A DNA stretch of 33,704 nucleotides from Tychonema sp. LEGE 07203. GTDB taxonomy: Bacteria; Cyanobacteriota; Cyanobacteriia; Cyanobacteriales; Microcoleaceae. Under the pieces are notes generated by a model that saw only the letters and a list, made by a program, of their open reading frames with translations, made no database searches and was not told the DNA's origin. The position numbers were made by a program, and so were the translations under genes. Where the stretch lies: the NCBI RefSeq assembly GCF_015207285.1, contig NZ_JADEXD010000061.1:1-33704 (forward strand), read 5' to 3'. Below are positions 9,604 through 16,862 of this stretch, in pieces; position 1 is the first letter of the stretch, and each line of letters opens with the position of its first letter.

Positions 9604-9630
9604 AGGTGGGCAATGCCCACCTTGTTTTTT
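9604..9630 (+). terminator. Rho-independent-type terminator after clpX
   Basis: An 8-bp perfect GC-rich stem (AGGTGGGC at 9604-9611, GCCCACCT at 9615-9622, loop AAT) is followed by TTGTTTTTT. It begins 7 bp past the clpX stop. Confidence 0.85.
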
Positions 9631-9643
9631 AAGGTAATATAAA

Positions 9644-9752
9644 TCATACCAAATCAATTAGCATCGGAACTATCGATCTCTTTCTTCTCTTCCTCTGCGT
9701 TCTCTGTGGCCTCTGCGGTTAAATAATTCCGATGCAACAATTGATATCACTC
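9644..9752. repeat. Imperfect inverted-repeat element
   Basis: The left arm reads ATCAATTAGCATCGGAACTAT. The right arm, read on the minus strand, is ATCAATTGTTGCATCGGAATTAT, so the arms match except for a short gap and two or three changes. Between them is a pyrimidine-rich stretch (CTCTTCCTCTGCGTTCTC type). It looks like a small non-coding mobile or palindromic element between clpX and the vMAP-type gene. Confidence 0.5.
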
Positions 9753-9774
9753 GACGATTGAAATAGCTTCATAC

Positions 9775-10551
9775 TTATTTCTGACTCAATATTTCCAAAA
9801 ACTCCTGCACAACTAAATCGGGTTGTTGGCTGCATCGGGTAGAATCGTAATGCTTGATAAGACTGATGCCGGAATCTATTAAAAGCCCGCACATTTCATC
9901 TTCAGTGCTGTTTTGATGGGATGATTCGCTGTCAATTTTCAGCATTCCTAACTTGTTTTGGTGGAATATCAGAAAGTCAGCTTCTTGGTTTTGTCTTCCT
10001 TCCGGTGTTGCGAGTCGGAGTTGGGAGTTGGGGATGAAGAGTGTGGAAGTGCGATCGAGCATTTCGGCTATTTTCACTTGTGCGTCGCAGTGAAAGCAAA
10101 AACCGTTCCAGTCAATTTCTTTGTTTGAGTTAGATAATTCAGTTTCATTATTAGAAGTTATTTTATCTAAATCTGCTTGACCATAATCAGCTTCATTCAA
10201 GTTTTCGAATAATCTAGCGCCACTTAAGTTTGCGCCGCTGAGATTTGCACCGCTGAGGTTAACTTCGATGGTCAGATTGCGCTGTAAATTCACTTGACTT
10301 CGCCGTAGATATCGCTTTAATACAGATTTAAGATTATCTTTTTTGACTTTTTCCTCTAGTGCTTTTGAAAGTAGTTTCCACAGTTTAGCACCAGCATCTT
10401 TGATATAATCGTATTCATATTCAGTGCTGGCTGCAATTTCTTTATAAGACCTTCCTTCCCAAGATTGACGAAATACTAGCTCTTGAACTTTGTTGAGGCG
10501 ATCGTAGTTGAGGGCTGTTTCTGCGATCGTGATGGCTTCGTCAACGGTCAT
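9775..10551 (-). CDS. vMAP-type HTH, pentapeptide and nuclease-like protein
   Basis: Three parts in 258 residues. Residues 1-85 (RLNKVQELVFRQSWEGRSY, then EYDYIKDAGAKLWKLLSKAL) match the N-terminal helix-turn-helix found on many cyanobacterial effector and signalling proteins and described for vWA-MoxR-associated (vMAP) conflict systems. Residues 93-130 hold a short pentapeptide run ([17 protein letters not shown]). The C-terminal part, from about 148, contains FHCDAQVKIAEMLDR, LFIPNSQLRL and EADFLIFHQNKLGMLKID, and ends in DLVVQEFLEIL. It resembles a small restriction-endonuclease-like domain that recurs at the C-terminus of such proteins. Candidate acidic residues are Glu190 and Asp192. The position usually Glu in LEVD is Lys205 here, so activity is uncertain. 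No MoxR or vWA gene is nearby. Confidence 0.7.
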   Translation of the reverse strand: MTVDEAITIAETALNYDRLNKVQELVFRQSWEGRSYKEIAASTEYEYDYIKDAGAKLWKLLSKALEEKVKKDNLKSVLKRYLRRSQVNLQRNLTIEVNLSGANLSGANLSGARLFENLNEADYGQADLDKITSNNETELSNSNKEIDWNGFCFHCDAQVKIAEMLDRTSTLFIPNSQLRLATPEGRQNQEADFLIFHQNKLGMLKIDSESSHQNSTEDEMCGLLIDSGISLIKHYDSTRCSQQPDLVVQEFLEILSQK

Positions 10552-10632
10552 CTATCAAAGTCCTCCCACAGCTAAAACCTTTCCAATACCAGATTATAGC
10601 GCAATAGTCAGTCCTGGACGCATCAAAACCCA

Positions 10633-10699
10633 AGAAACCGGGTTTTTCACCGATCTTCAAGGCTATGATGCAATATTTTATTAAAAAAACCCGGTTTCT
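10633..10699. repeat. CCGGG inverted-repeat element (family copy 1)
   Basis: AGAAACCGGGTTTTT at 10633-10647 is the exact reverse complement of AAAAACCCGGTTTCT at 10685-10699, giving a 15-bp perfect stem with a 37-nt loop. The same arm sequence recurs at 15.9-16.1 kb, 23.5 kb and, degenerated, near 32.16 and 33.51 kb. Confidence 0.85.
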
Positions 10700-10744
10700 G
10701 CCTAAGTCCTAAATAGTCTAACCACTTAGTGCCTACCCTTGGTT

Positions 10745-10777
10745 ATTACTTTTATATTACTTTTATATTACTTTTAT
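10745..10777. repeat. 11-bp tandem repeat, three copies
   Basis: ATTACTTTTAT repeated three times without change. It lies about 130 bp before the lipoprotein-like gene, in its likely promoter region. The period of 11 bp is close to one helical turn, so the T-tracts would be in phase. Confidence 0.9.
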
Positions 10778-10909
10778 ATGGCTTAAGACTGATGTGGATT
10801 TGCTAAACTGCAATGTAATCACTACAAACAGTGTTGACCCTTAAGTCTTGTACCAAACCTTAGTCTAGGTTGATTTTTGCCGACTATTAATTTAGTAATA
10901 GGAAATCTC

Positions 10910-11323
10910 ATGCTAAATCAAAAGTTCATAACATTCAGTTTGATTGCCTTATCTTACCTTGGTAGTGTAGGAGTATTGTCTACTTTAACTACGGGCTGTG
11001 ACTTAATTAAACAAGATAAATCCTTGTCTGCAAGTAAAGCAGAAAAAATAGTGAATAAATGGAAATCTTCTCGAAGTGGAACCATTCAGATATTAGGAGT
11101 ACGCGAAAATCCAGATAATACTGCTGTAGCTACATTACAGGCTTCCAATTTAATAGTTAAAACAGACTTTATTGGCACAATAACGGAGAAAAACTTTTCG
11201 GGGCCGGGCGAAGCTAAATTCTCGCGCTATACCGATGGAAGTTGGGCGCTCACAGGATTGGTTTTTGGCAATGATATATTGGATAGCTTTTGGTTTAAGG
11301 ATCTCAATATAAAAGATGATTAG
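10910..11323 (+). CDS. Lipoprotein-like exported protein, unknown function
   Basis: A 137-residue protein of no recognised family. The ATG at 10910 is preferred over an upstream reading from 10877 because AGGA lies a few bases before it and the signal peptide then begins correctly. A hydrophobic segment (about 6-27) ends in LTTGC, so Cys30 could be lipidated, although Thr at -3 is not the usual Leu. The mature part has SASKAEKIVNKWKSSRSG, then beta-rich sequence ending in YTDGSWALTGLVFGN and FWFKDLNI. This resembles small SH3-like or NTF2-like periplasmic folds, but I cannot assign one. An AT-rich neighbour encoding a membrane-anchored PPC-like protein follows 116 bp downstream. Confidence 0.75.
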   Translation: MLNQKFITFSLIALSYLGSVGVLSTLTTGCDLIKQDKSLSASKAEKIVNKWKSSRSGTIQILGVRENPDNTAVATLQASNLIVKTDFIGTITEKNFSGPGEAKFSRYTDGSWALTGLVFGNDILDSFWFKDLNIKDD

Positions 11324-11348
11324 GTGGAACCAAGCAAAAAGCTACGGT

Positions 11349-11385
11349 ACTAGCTTGATGTCGCTCTCAACAACATCAGGCTAGT
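11349..11385 (+). terminator. Hairpin between lipoprotein-like and PPC-like genes
   Basis: ACTAGCTTGATG (11349-11360) and CATCAGGCTAGT (11374-11385) form a 12-bp stem with one G-T pair and a 13-nt loop. There is no clear T tract, so it may be a weak terminator or an mRNA processing hairpin. Confidence 0.45.
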
Positions 11386-11439
11386 TATTAGAAAGCAATG
11401 TTACTGAACAACAATTATTAGTAGAAGAGGAAATCATTA

Positions 11440-12441
11440 ATGTCATCTGGTGGTAGTCCAATACCTTGGAAAAAAATAGCGGGAGTTAGTCTTGTAGTAG
11501 TAACTACTTTCATTGGCATAGCCACCTTTCTTTTTGGAGATACAGTGCTGTGTAAGTTGAAAGGCGTTGATGTTGGCTTTCTGAAGTGTGATAATCCATC
11601 AGAGTCTAAAACTGCGACTGAAACCCCACCGTTACCCCCCAAATTTCCTCCTCCACCTGAGTCTCCCAAACCAGATCCTACTCCTTCGTCACCGACATCC
11701 ACTTCTTCTCCAGCCCCAGTCTCGCCGCCAACTCGAACAGTATCTGTTGACGAAAAACGCTGCACAGTAGAGCAAAATGGCAGTACCATAAATATTGGTT
11801 TTTTGGAGGGATTTTGCCCCTTCGTTGGTAATCTTAGCTCTAATAATCTAGAGAACCGTTACCGTTTTAAGATAGATAATCCCAGTAATATAAGCTTGTT
11901 TTTAGATGACGTGAATAGCGAAGTACAAATGTCTTTATTCTCAGATAAAGATGGCACCGGAGTAACGGGAAATAATTATGGATATACATCTGCGTATAAG
12001 TCTAAATCAGGACTGATCAAACAAGAATTGGGCGTGGGCAGCTACATTCTTGTTGTGAGATTTAAAGCTAGAGACACCAACTATTCACTTCAAATTGTTA
12101 ACGATACAAGTCAAGTTGAAAATATTGGTCTTTTGGAGCAAAAAACTGTCCCCAAAAATGGCAGTGTTAGTTTAAAAAAACGAGAGCAATTTTACAGTTT
12201 CCAACTAGGAAATCCTAGCAACATTAGTCTATATTTAGATGGCGTGAACAGCGAAGTACAAATGTCTTTATTCTCAGATAAAGATGACACCGGAGTAACG
12301 GGAAATAATTATGGATATACATCTGCTTTTTACTCAAAGCCAGGAGTAATTAAACAAGAGTTGGGAAGAGGTAATTACATTGTTGTTGTGCGGTTAAAAG
12401 CTAGAGAAACTGATTACAATCTTACTATGTCTGCTCCGTGA
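11440..12441 (+). CDS. Membrane-anchored protein with two PPC-like domains
   Basis: A 333-residue protein. A transmembrane segment (about residues 12-33) is followed by a Pro/Ser/Thr-rich linker (about 52-98, with PPLPPKFPPPPESPK) and two beta-sandwich repeats resembling bacterial pre-peptidase C-terminal (PPC) domains: about 118-222 and 229-333. Each repeat has a YRFKIDNPSNISLFL-type strand, then NSEVQMSLFSDKD, GNNYGYTSA and a closing GSYILVVRFKARDTNYSL-type strand. The two copies are offset by exactly 111 codons and nearly identical in DNA over about 84 bp. PPC domains usually accompany secreted proteases, but no protease is present, so this is probably a surface or periplasmic binding protein. 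GAGG lies ahead of the ATG. Confidence 0.85.
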   Translation: MSSGGSPIPWKKIAGVSLVVVTTFIGIATFLFGDTVLCKLKGVDVGFLKCDNPSESKTATETPPLPPKFPPPPESPKPDPTPSSPTSTSSPAPVSPPTRTVSVDEKRCTVEQNGSTINIGFLEGFCPFVGNLSSNNLENRYRFKIDNPSNISLFLDDVNSEVQMSLFSDKDGTGVTGNNYGYTSAYKSKSGLIKQELGVGSYILVVRFKARDTNYSLQIVNDTSQVENIGLLEQKTVPKNGSVSLKKREQFYSFQLGNPSNISLYLDGVNSEVQMSLFSDKDDTGVTGNNYGYTSAFYSKPGVIKQELGRGNYIVVVRLKARETDYNLTMSAP

Positions 12442-12460
12442 AATCATAGTACATAACATC

Positions 12461-12746
12461 TTAATAATTACGATCGCCCTTCTTCTTCTCAGCATTCTCT
12501 GACAGAGGGCGATCGAGCTGCAGGCGAGGCACTTTTAAATACACAGAACCACCAAAAGATGACAAATCTCTAGTTAGTATAGGTCGATTCTGATCTAGTT
12601 CTTTTGTAATTTTTTCACAGTGAGGACAAACTATTCCTGACGCTACAATACGAGCGTCGAAAGTAAATTTTTTGTTCAATTTGAGTACAAGTTTCAACCT
12701 TGACTCCCGGCAAGTCTAATAAATACTCTAAATGAAAGATCGTCAC
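12461..12746 (-). pseudogene. Remnant of ISL3-family transposase N-terminus
   Basis: Read from a GTG at 12746, the sequence encodes FHLEYLLDLPGVKVE and continues to about EQKIYF. It then shifts frame and continues as ARIVASGIVCPHCEK, RPILTRDLSSFGG and VYLKVPR. Together these match the start of ISL3-type transposases, including the CPHC half of the zinc finger. The similarity stops at about 12530, and the catalytic domain is absent. So there is one frameshift near 12672 plus a 3' truncation. The open frame starting at TTG 12697 is only the second piece and is not an independent gene. Confidence 0.75.
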
Positions 12747-12770
12747 ATTAATTGTATTGAACGATCTATT

Positions 12771-14255
12771 TTACACCATAAACTCAGGAGAGCCTTGCCA
12801 GCTACCAACCAGTTTGTCGATCGCACTTGCGATCGCCAACAACTCCATTTCACACCACCGCTTACCAACAATTTGCATTCCAATCGGTAAACCATTCTCC
12901 GTTTTTCCAATGGGAATTACTACCGCAGGATGTCCGCTCAGATTAAAAGGTATCGTATAAATACCGTTTGCTACTGCATGAGGATAGGATTTGCCATCAA
13001 CATCAACGGCACTCCAAGCAGGACAATGAGTAAACGCAGCGGTTGCAGCAACAGGACAAAGCCATACATCCCACGGTTCTAATGCCTCATCCATACAAGC
13101 CGTGAAGCGATCGCGCTGTGTAAGTGCCTCGAAATATCCTTTTAAAGTTGGATTCAATAATTCTGGCAAAAAGCTGGCAAAATTACCTAATTTTCGGAGT
13201 TCCTTATCGCCCTGGGTGGCGGTACGAAAAATCAACTGCAAACTGCGACGGATATTATATCGATCGACTGGTTGAGCATACACATTCAGGTATGCTGAAA
13301 CCCGTCCGTAAAGATTAAATATTTTTGTAAGATCAAATTCTTTGGGTATCCAAGGTTCGATTTGGACACCTGCGTTAGAGAGTTTCTGAGCCATCGACTG
13401 CATCGCAATTCTAATTTCAGCAGCAACGGGAACATCGGCCCACTCATCGCTCCAAGCGATTTTGAGATGCTGCAAAGGCTTACCAGAAGGTCGATCGAGC
13501 GGAATCGGCGGCACATCAGGGCGTCGCAGATCGGCGCCTGCAATTAACGAAAAACAGAGTTGGATATCTTCGATCGATCGCGCAAAACACCCCACAGTCA
13601 TCATTTGGCGAATAGACAGTGGCATTCCCGGCACTTCAGGAATCTGCCCTGCTGTAGAAATACGGCGATCCGTCGGCTTTAAGCCATAAACACCGCAAAA
13701 ATGAGCCGGTTGACGCACTGAACCCCCGAAATCGTTGCCCAAATCTAACGGTGAAAGTCCGGCAGCGACAGCAGCAGCACTACCTCCAGAACTGCCACCA
13801 GGAGTATAGTCAAGATGCCAAGGATTATTCACCCGTGGAAACAGAGAATTGGTGCTTTGATAATTGGCAGCCAATTCCGCCATATTGGTTTTTCCCATAA
13901 TTACAGCACCTGCTGCCCGCAATCTCGCTACAGCAGTTGCATCCTGTTGGGGTACATAATCTTTGAGGGGAATATAGCCTGCTGTGGTGCGGAGTCCGGC
14001 TGTTTCAAAAATGTCTTTAATTGTGATAGGAACTCCATGTAAAGCACCCCAGTTTTCGCCTCTGGCTAAGGCTTCATCGGCAAGTTTTGCTCTAGTACGG
14101 GCATTGTCTTCATCCAGCGTACAAATGGCGTTTAGCTTTGAGTTGTGCTTGGCGATTTGAGTAAGGTAAGCATCGAGAACTTCGACGGCAGAGACTTGGC
14201 GATCGCGAATCATTCCCGCTAGCTGATGGGCGGAGGCAAAGGTCAGGCTACTCAT
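12771..14255 (-). CDS. Amidase-signature family amidase
   Basis: A 494-residue amidase of the Ser-cisSer-Lys type, likely cytoplasmic, hydrolysing a carboxamide to acid and ammonia. Counting from the ATG at 14255, the catalytic Lys is Lys80 (VPITIKDIF), the cis-Ser is Ser155 (PGGSSGGSAAAVAAG) and the nucleophile is Ser179 (DFGGSVRQPA). Their spacing of 75 and 24 residues equals that of mammalian FAAH (142, 217, 241). It lacks clear hallmarks of the GatA subunit, and no gatB or gatC is nearby. The natural amide is unknown. An upstream TTG would add three residues. No Shine-Dalgarno is obvious. The 3' end abuts the ISL3 remnant. Confidence 0.92.
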   Translation of the reverse strand: MSSLTFASAHQLAGMIRDRQVSAVEVLDAYLTQIAKHNSKLNAICTLDEDNARTRAKLADEALARGENWGALHGVPITIKDIFETAGLRTTAGYIPLKDYVPQQDATAVARLRAAGAVIMGKTNMAELAANYQSTNSLFPRVNNPWHLDYTPGGSSGGSAAAVAAGLSPLDLGNDFGGSVRQPAHFCGVYGLKPTDRRISTAGQIPEVPGMPLSIRQMMTVGCFARSIEDIQLCFSLIAGADLRRPDVPPIPLDRPSGKPLQHLKIAWSDEWADVPVAAEIRIAMQSMAQKLSNAGVQIEPWIPKEFDLTKIFNLYGRVSAYLNVYAQPVDRYNIRRSLQLIFRTATQGDKELRKLGNFASFLPELLNPTLKGYFEALTQRDRFTACMDEALEPWDVWLCPVAATAAFTHCPAWSAVDVDGKSYPHAVANGIYTIPFNLSGHPAVVIPIGKTENGLPIGMQIVGKRWCEMELLAIASAIDKLVGSWQGSPEFMV

Positions 14256-14603
14256 AGGCAACAAACAGGTATTTCTCGATCGAGTTAATTATACTCACTT
14301 TTAGTTAATGACGAGCGATCGCATATCAAGCGGCTTTATCCGTAAATCCTGTTAATTGCAGACACAAGGTAGATAAGGGAGATAAGCAACATCAGGAGTT
14401 TAAGGAGTTTAAGGAGTTTAAAAATCCGAAATGAGTTTCAAAATATTTATGTTTAAAGACCGTATCTTCCCCGCATTGAAAATAAAAATATTCAATAATG
14501 ATGACATAGCCGAGGGGAAAGAGCAAGTTAGGCGAGAATCGATCGGCCTATCAAAAGCTTACTTCTCTTCAATAATAAACTTGTGTAAATTGGAGAATCA
14601 AAA
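14256..14603. other. Divergent intergenic region, amidase / SLH gene
   Basis: About 350 bp. It contains a short tandem repeat of AGGAGTTTA (three to four copies, about 14393-14421) and AT-rich sequence before the SLH gene. A plus-strand open frame from 14431 overlaps the SLH start and was not accepted. Confidence 0.55.
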
Positions 14604-15857
14604 ATGTCTGTATTACATCGCATTAAATCCGCCACATCTGTTTTATTAACCTTGGGAACAGTTGCCGGCACCGCAGCGCCGATGCTAGCACCCGCGCCTG
14701 CCTTGGCTCAGACAGCTTTTTCGGATGTTAATAACAACTACTGGGCAAAAGACTTTATTCAAGATTTGTCAGAAAAAGGCATTATCAAGGGATTTCCCGA
14801 TCGCACTTTCCGCCCGGATGCACCCGTAACGCGGGCTGAATTTGCGGCAATGATCCGTTCTGTGAAAAAGGCAAAAACCCGCAATGCTGCTAGGTTTGCC
14901 GATGTCCCTTCCAGTTTTTGGGCCAGCGGGGCGATCGCCGAAGCATACGAAATGGGATGGATGTCTGGCTATCCCGGCAATGTTTTCAGGCCAATGCAGC
15001 AAATTCCTCGCGTGCAAGTTGTAGTCGCTTTAAATAACGGACTTGGCTATGAGCCTACTTGCAATTTTCAAGATGTTCTCAGCTACTACAATGATGCGGG
15101 CGAGATTCAAAATTATGCTGTCAAAAGCGTTGCTGCTGCGACTGAAAAACAGTTAGTTGTTAGCTACCCAAATCCTAAATCTCTCAAGCCCAACAAATCA
15201 GCAACGCGGGCTGAAGTAGCTGCTTTTATCTATCAAGCGTTAGTCAGTACCAATCAAGCAAGAGCAATTAATTCTCCTTACATTGCTAAGACTGATATTG
15301 GCCAGTCTGTTGCTGTGAAAATTCCTAGCGGGGTGACTATTCCCATCGAGTACAAAAAAGGCAAGATTTTGCTCGCCCCCAATGACAAGTCTCCGATTAC
15401 GCTGACTGTGGCTGCGGATATTGCAGGGAATAATGGCCAAGTGCTGATACCCGAAGGCTCGAAAATTAGCGGCGAATTGCGATCGACTGCTTCGGGCGTT
15501 CAGTTTGTGGCTCAAGAATTAAGTATCATCAACGGTAGCAGAGTGCCTCTGAATGCTACTTCGTCAGTGATTACTCGGAAAGAAACTGTGACTAAGGGCG
15601 TGAATGTGGGGAATCTGATTAAGAATACGGCGTTGGGTGCAGCAGCGGCGGCGGCGATTGCAGGAGTGACGGGCGATCGGGCGATCGCAACTGAAGAGGT
15701 GTTAGGCGGTGCGGGAATCGGGACTTTAATCGGGGTATTTTTGGGTAAAGATAAAGTCGATTTGTATGCTGTTAATCCCGACACTGATTTAGATTTGCTG
15801 TTGAATTCAGACTTGGTAGTTACTGCTGCGAATACAGGTATCTGTAGCAATCGATAG
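14604..15857 (+). CDS. SLH-domain exported protein
   Basis: A 417-residue envelope protein. The signal peptide (about 1-35) ends in APALA-QT. Three S-layer homology units follow: AFSDVNNNYWAKDFI (about 38-85), RFADVPSSFWASGAI (about 97-140) and a weaker third with NYAVKSVAAATEKQLVV (about 150-215). These domains bind peptidoglycan-linked polymers. The C-terminal half (about 230-417) is beta-rich with GQVLIPEGSKISGEL and VPLNATSSVI, similar in style to the TrbI/VirB10 barrel region. It includes a glycine/alanine-rich hydrophobic stretch (about 335-385) that could enter a membrane. Function beyond wall attachment is not clear. GGAG precedes the ATG. The 3' side runs into three 83-bp hairpin repeats. 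Confidence 0.9.
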   Translation: MSVLHRIKSATSVLLTLGTVAGTAAPMLAPAPALAQTAFSDVNNNYWAKDFIQDLSEKGIIKGFPDRTFRPDAPVTRAEFAAMIRSVKKAKTRNAARFADVPSSFWASGAIAEAYEMGWMSGYPGNVFRPMQQIPRVQVVVALNNGLGYEPTCNFQDVLSYYNDAGEIQNYAVKSVAAATEKQLVVSYPNPKSLKPNKSATRAEVAAFIYQALVSTNQARAINSPYIAKTDIGQSVAVKIPSGVTIPIEYKKGKILLAPNDKSPITLTVAADIAGNNGQVLIPEGSKISGELRSTASGVQFVAQELSIINGSRVPLNATSSVITRKETVTKGVNVGNLIKNTALGAAAAAAIAGVTGDRAIATEEVLGGAGIGTLIGVFLGKDKVDLYAVNPDTDLDLLLNSDLVVTAANTGICSNR

Positions 15858-15869
15858 AAGCAACAGTTA

Positions 15870-16128
15870 GCCCCGACGAGGTATTCAGAAACCGGGTTTC
15901 TTTCTAGATTTCTCGTCACTCAACCAAAAAATTCGTAGAAACCCGGTTTCTCGCCCCAACGCGATCTTCAGAAACCGGGTTTCTTTCTAGATTTCTCGTC
16001 ACTCAACCAAAAAACTCGTAGAAACCCGGTTTCTCGCCCCGACGCGATATTCAGAAACCGGGTTTCTTTCTAGATTTCTCGTCACTCAACCAAAAAACTC
16101 GTAGAAACCCGGTTTCTCGCCCCGACGC
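15870..16128. repeat. 83-bp tandem repeat, three copies, hairpin-forming
   Basis: Units begin at 15884, 15967 and 16050. Each carries AGAAACCGGGTTTCT, a spacer with TAGATTTCTCGTCACTCAAC, then AGAAACCCGGTTTCT, the reverse complement of the first arm. The copies differ at only a few positions. A partial unit end (GCCCCGACG) lies just before the first. The array sits between the SLH gene and the pentapeptide gene, which converge on it. Confidence 0.95.
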
Positions 16129-16151
16129 ATAATTCCTGCAATCGTAACTTT

Positions 16152-16661
16152 CTACGGACATCCCAAACTTTCTCGTGTAGAAACTCCCGTCACGGGATTG
16201 ACACCATCTGCTGTTTCGCACAGGATATTCACTTGATAAGCATCGATAATCGCGTCAGTAAAATCAGCGCCAGAAATTGCAGCATCAAAAAACCGAGTTC
16301 GTGTCATAATTGCTTCTGTGAAATTAACATTGGTCAAATTCGCGCCGTCAAATGTAACTCTATCTGCTAAAGAACCGGAGAGATTAGCACCTGACAAGTT
16401 GGCATTTAGCAAAACTCCTTTAGTCAAAATCGCATTGCTTAAATCAGCGCCTTGAAAGTTGGTTCTCCGCATTTCGGCCGCGACAAATGTTCCGCCCGCT
16501 AAGTCAGAATTGGAAAAATCGCGATCGGACAAATTAATATTTGTGTAATTAACATTAAGTTTCGGCAGCGCCAATGCAGGAGTAGCACTCAGAAGCACCC
16601 ATCCAAAAGCCAACACTAAACTTAAAATCAGGCTCAAAAAAATTCGGAATATTCTTTTCAT
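16152..16661 (-). CDS. Exported pentapeptide-repeat protein (lumenal type)
   Basis: A 169-residue protein. The signal peptide (about 1-31) has a basic start MKRIFR, a long hydrophobic core and the cleavage site ATPALA-LP. The mature part is a right-handed quadrilateral beta-helix of A(D/N)LXX repeats, for example [37 protein letters not shown] and [11 protein letters not shown]. It ends in a Cys-bounded tail, from LCETADG to SLGCP. This layout matches thylakoid-lumen pentapeptide proteins conserved in cyanobacteria and plants. The location is inferred from the signal peptide. The molecular role of that group is not settled. It converges with the SLH gene across the 83-bp repeats. Confidence 0.88.
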   Translation of the reverse strand: MKRIFRIFLSLILSLVLAFGWVLLSATPALALPKLNVNYTNINLSDRDFSNSDLAGGTFVAAEMRRTNFQGADLSNAILTKGVLLNANLSGANLSGSLADRVTFDGANLTNVNFTEAIMTRTRFFDAAISGADFTDAIIDAYQVNILCETADGVNPVTGVSTRESLGCP

Positions 16662-16675
16662 GATGATGGGAATTG

Positions 16676-16859
16676 TTGATTGTTGACTGTTAACTGTTAG
16701 CTGTTGACTGTTGACTGTTAGCTGTTGGCTGTTAACTGTTGGCTGTTGACTGTTGACTGTTGACTGTTAACCATCAACTAACAACTAACAACTAACAATT
16801 AACAACTAACAACTGCCAACTAACAACTAACAACTGCCAACTGCCAACTGACTACTGAC
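16676..16859. repeat. Heptad array that switches strand midway
   Basis: The left half is GTTGACT / GTTAACT / GTTAGCT / GTTGGCT units. From about 16770 the array changes to AACTAAC / CAACTGC units, roughly the complement of the left half. It fills the gap between the LCP gene and the pentapeptide gene, ending at the LCP stop. Confidence 0.92.
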
Positions 16860-16862
16860 TAA

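Larger units (their letters stand above)
10552..10909. other. Intergenic region with two repeats, no gene
   Basis: About 360 bp between the divergent vMAP-type gene and the lipoprotein-like gene. It contains one copy of the AGAAACCGGGTTTCT inverted-repeat family and an 11-bp tandem repeat, both listed separately. No coding sequence is supported. Confidence 0.7.

Noticed and set aside
12771-14255. Calling the amidase GatA of the tRNA amidotransferase
   Set aside because: The catalytic triad is shared by all amidase-signature enzymes, and no gatB or gatC is nearby; a general amidase call is safer.
14431-14649. 72-aa open frame before the SLH gene
   Set aside because: Overlaps the SLH start in another frame and the sequence shows no recognisable pattern, although AGGAG occurs upstream as part of a tandem repeat.
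15884-16128. Possible CRISPR with three repeats
   Set aside because: The whole 83-bp unit, including what would be the spacer, is repeated, and no cas gene is near.
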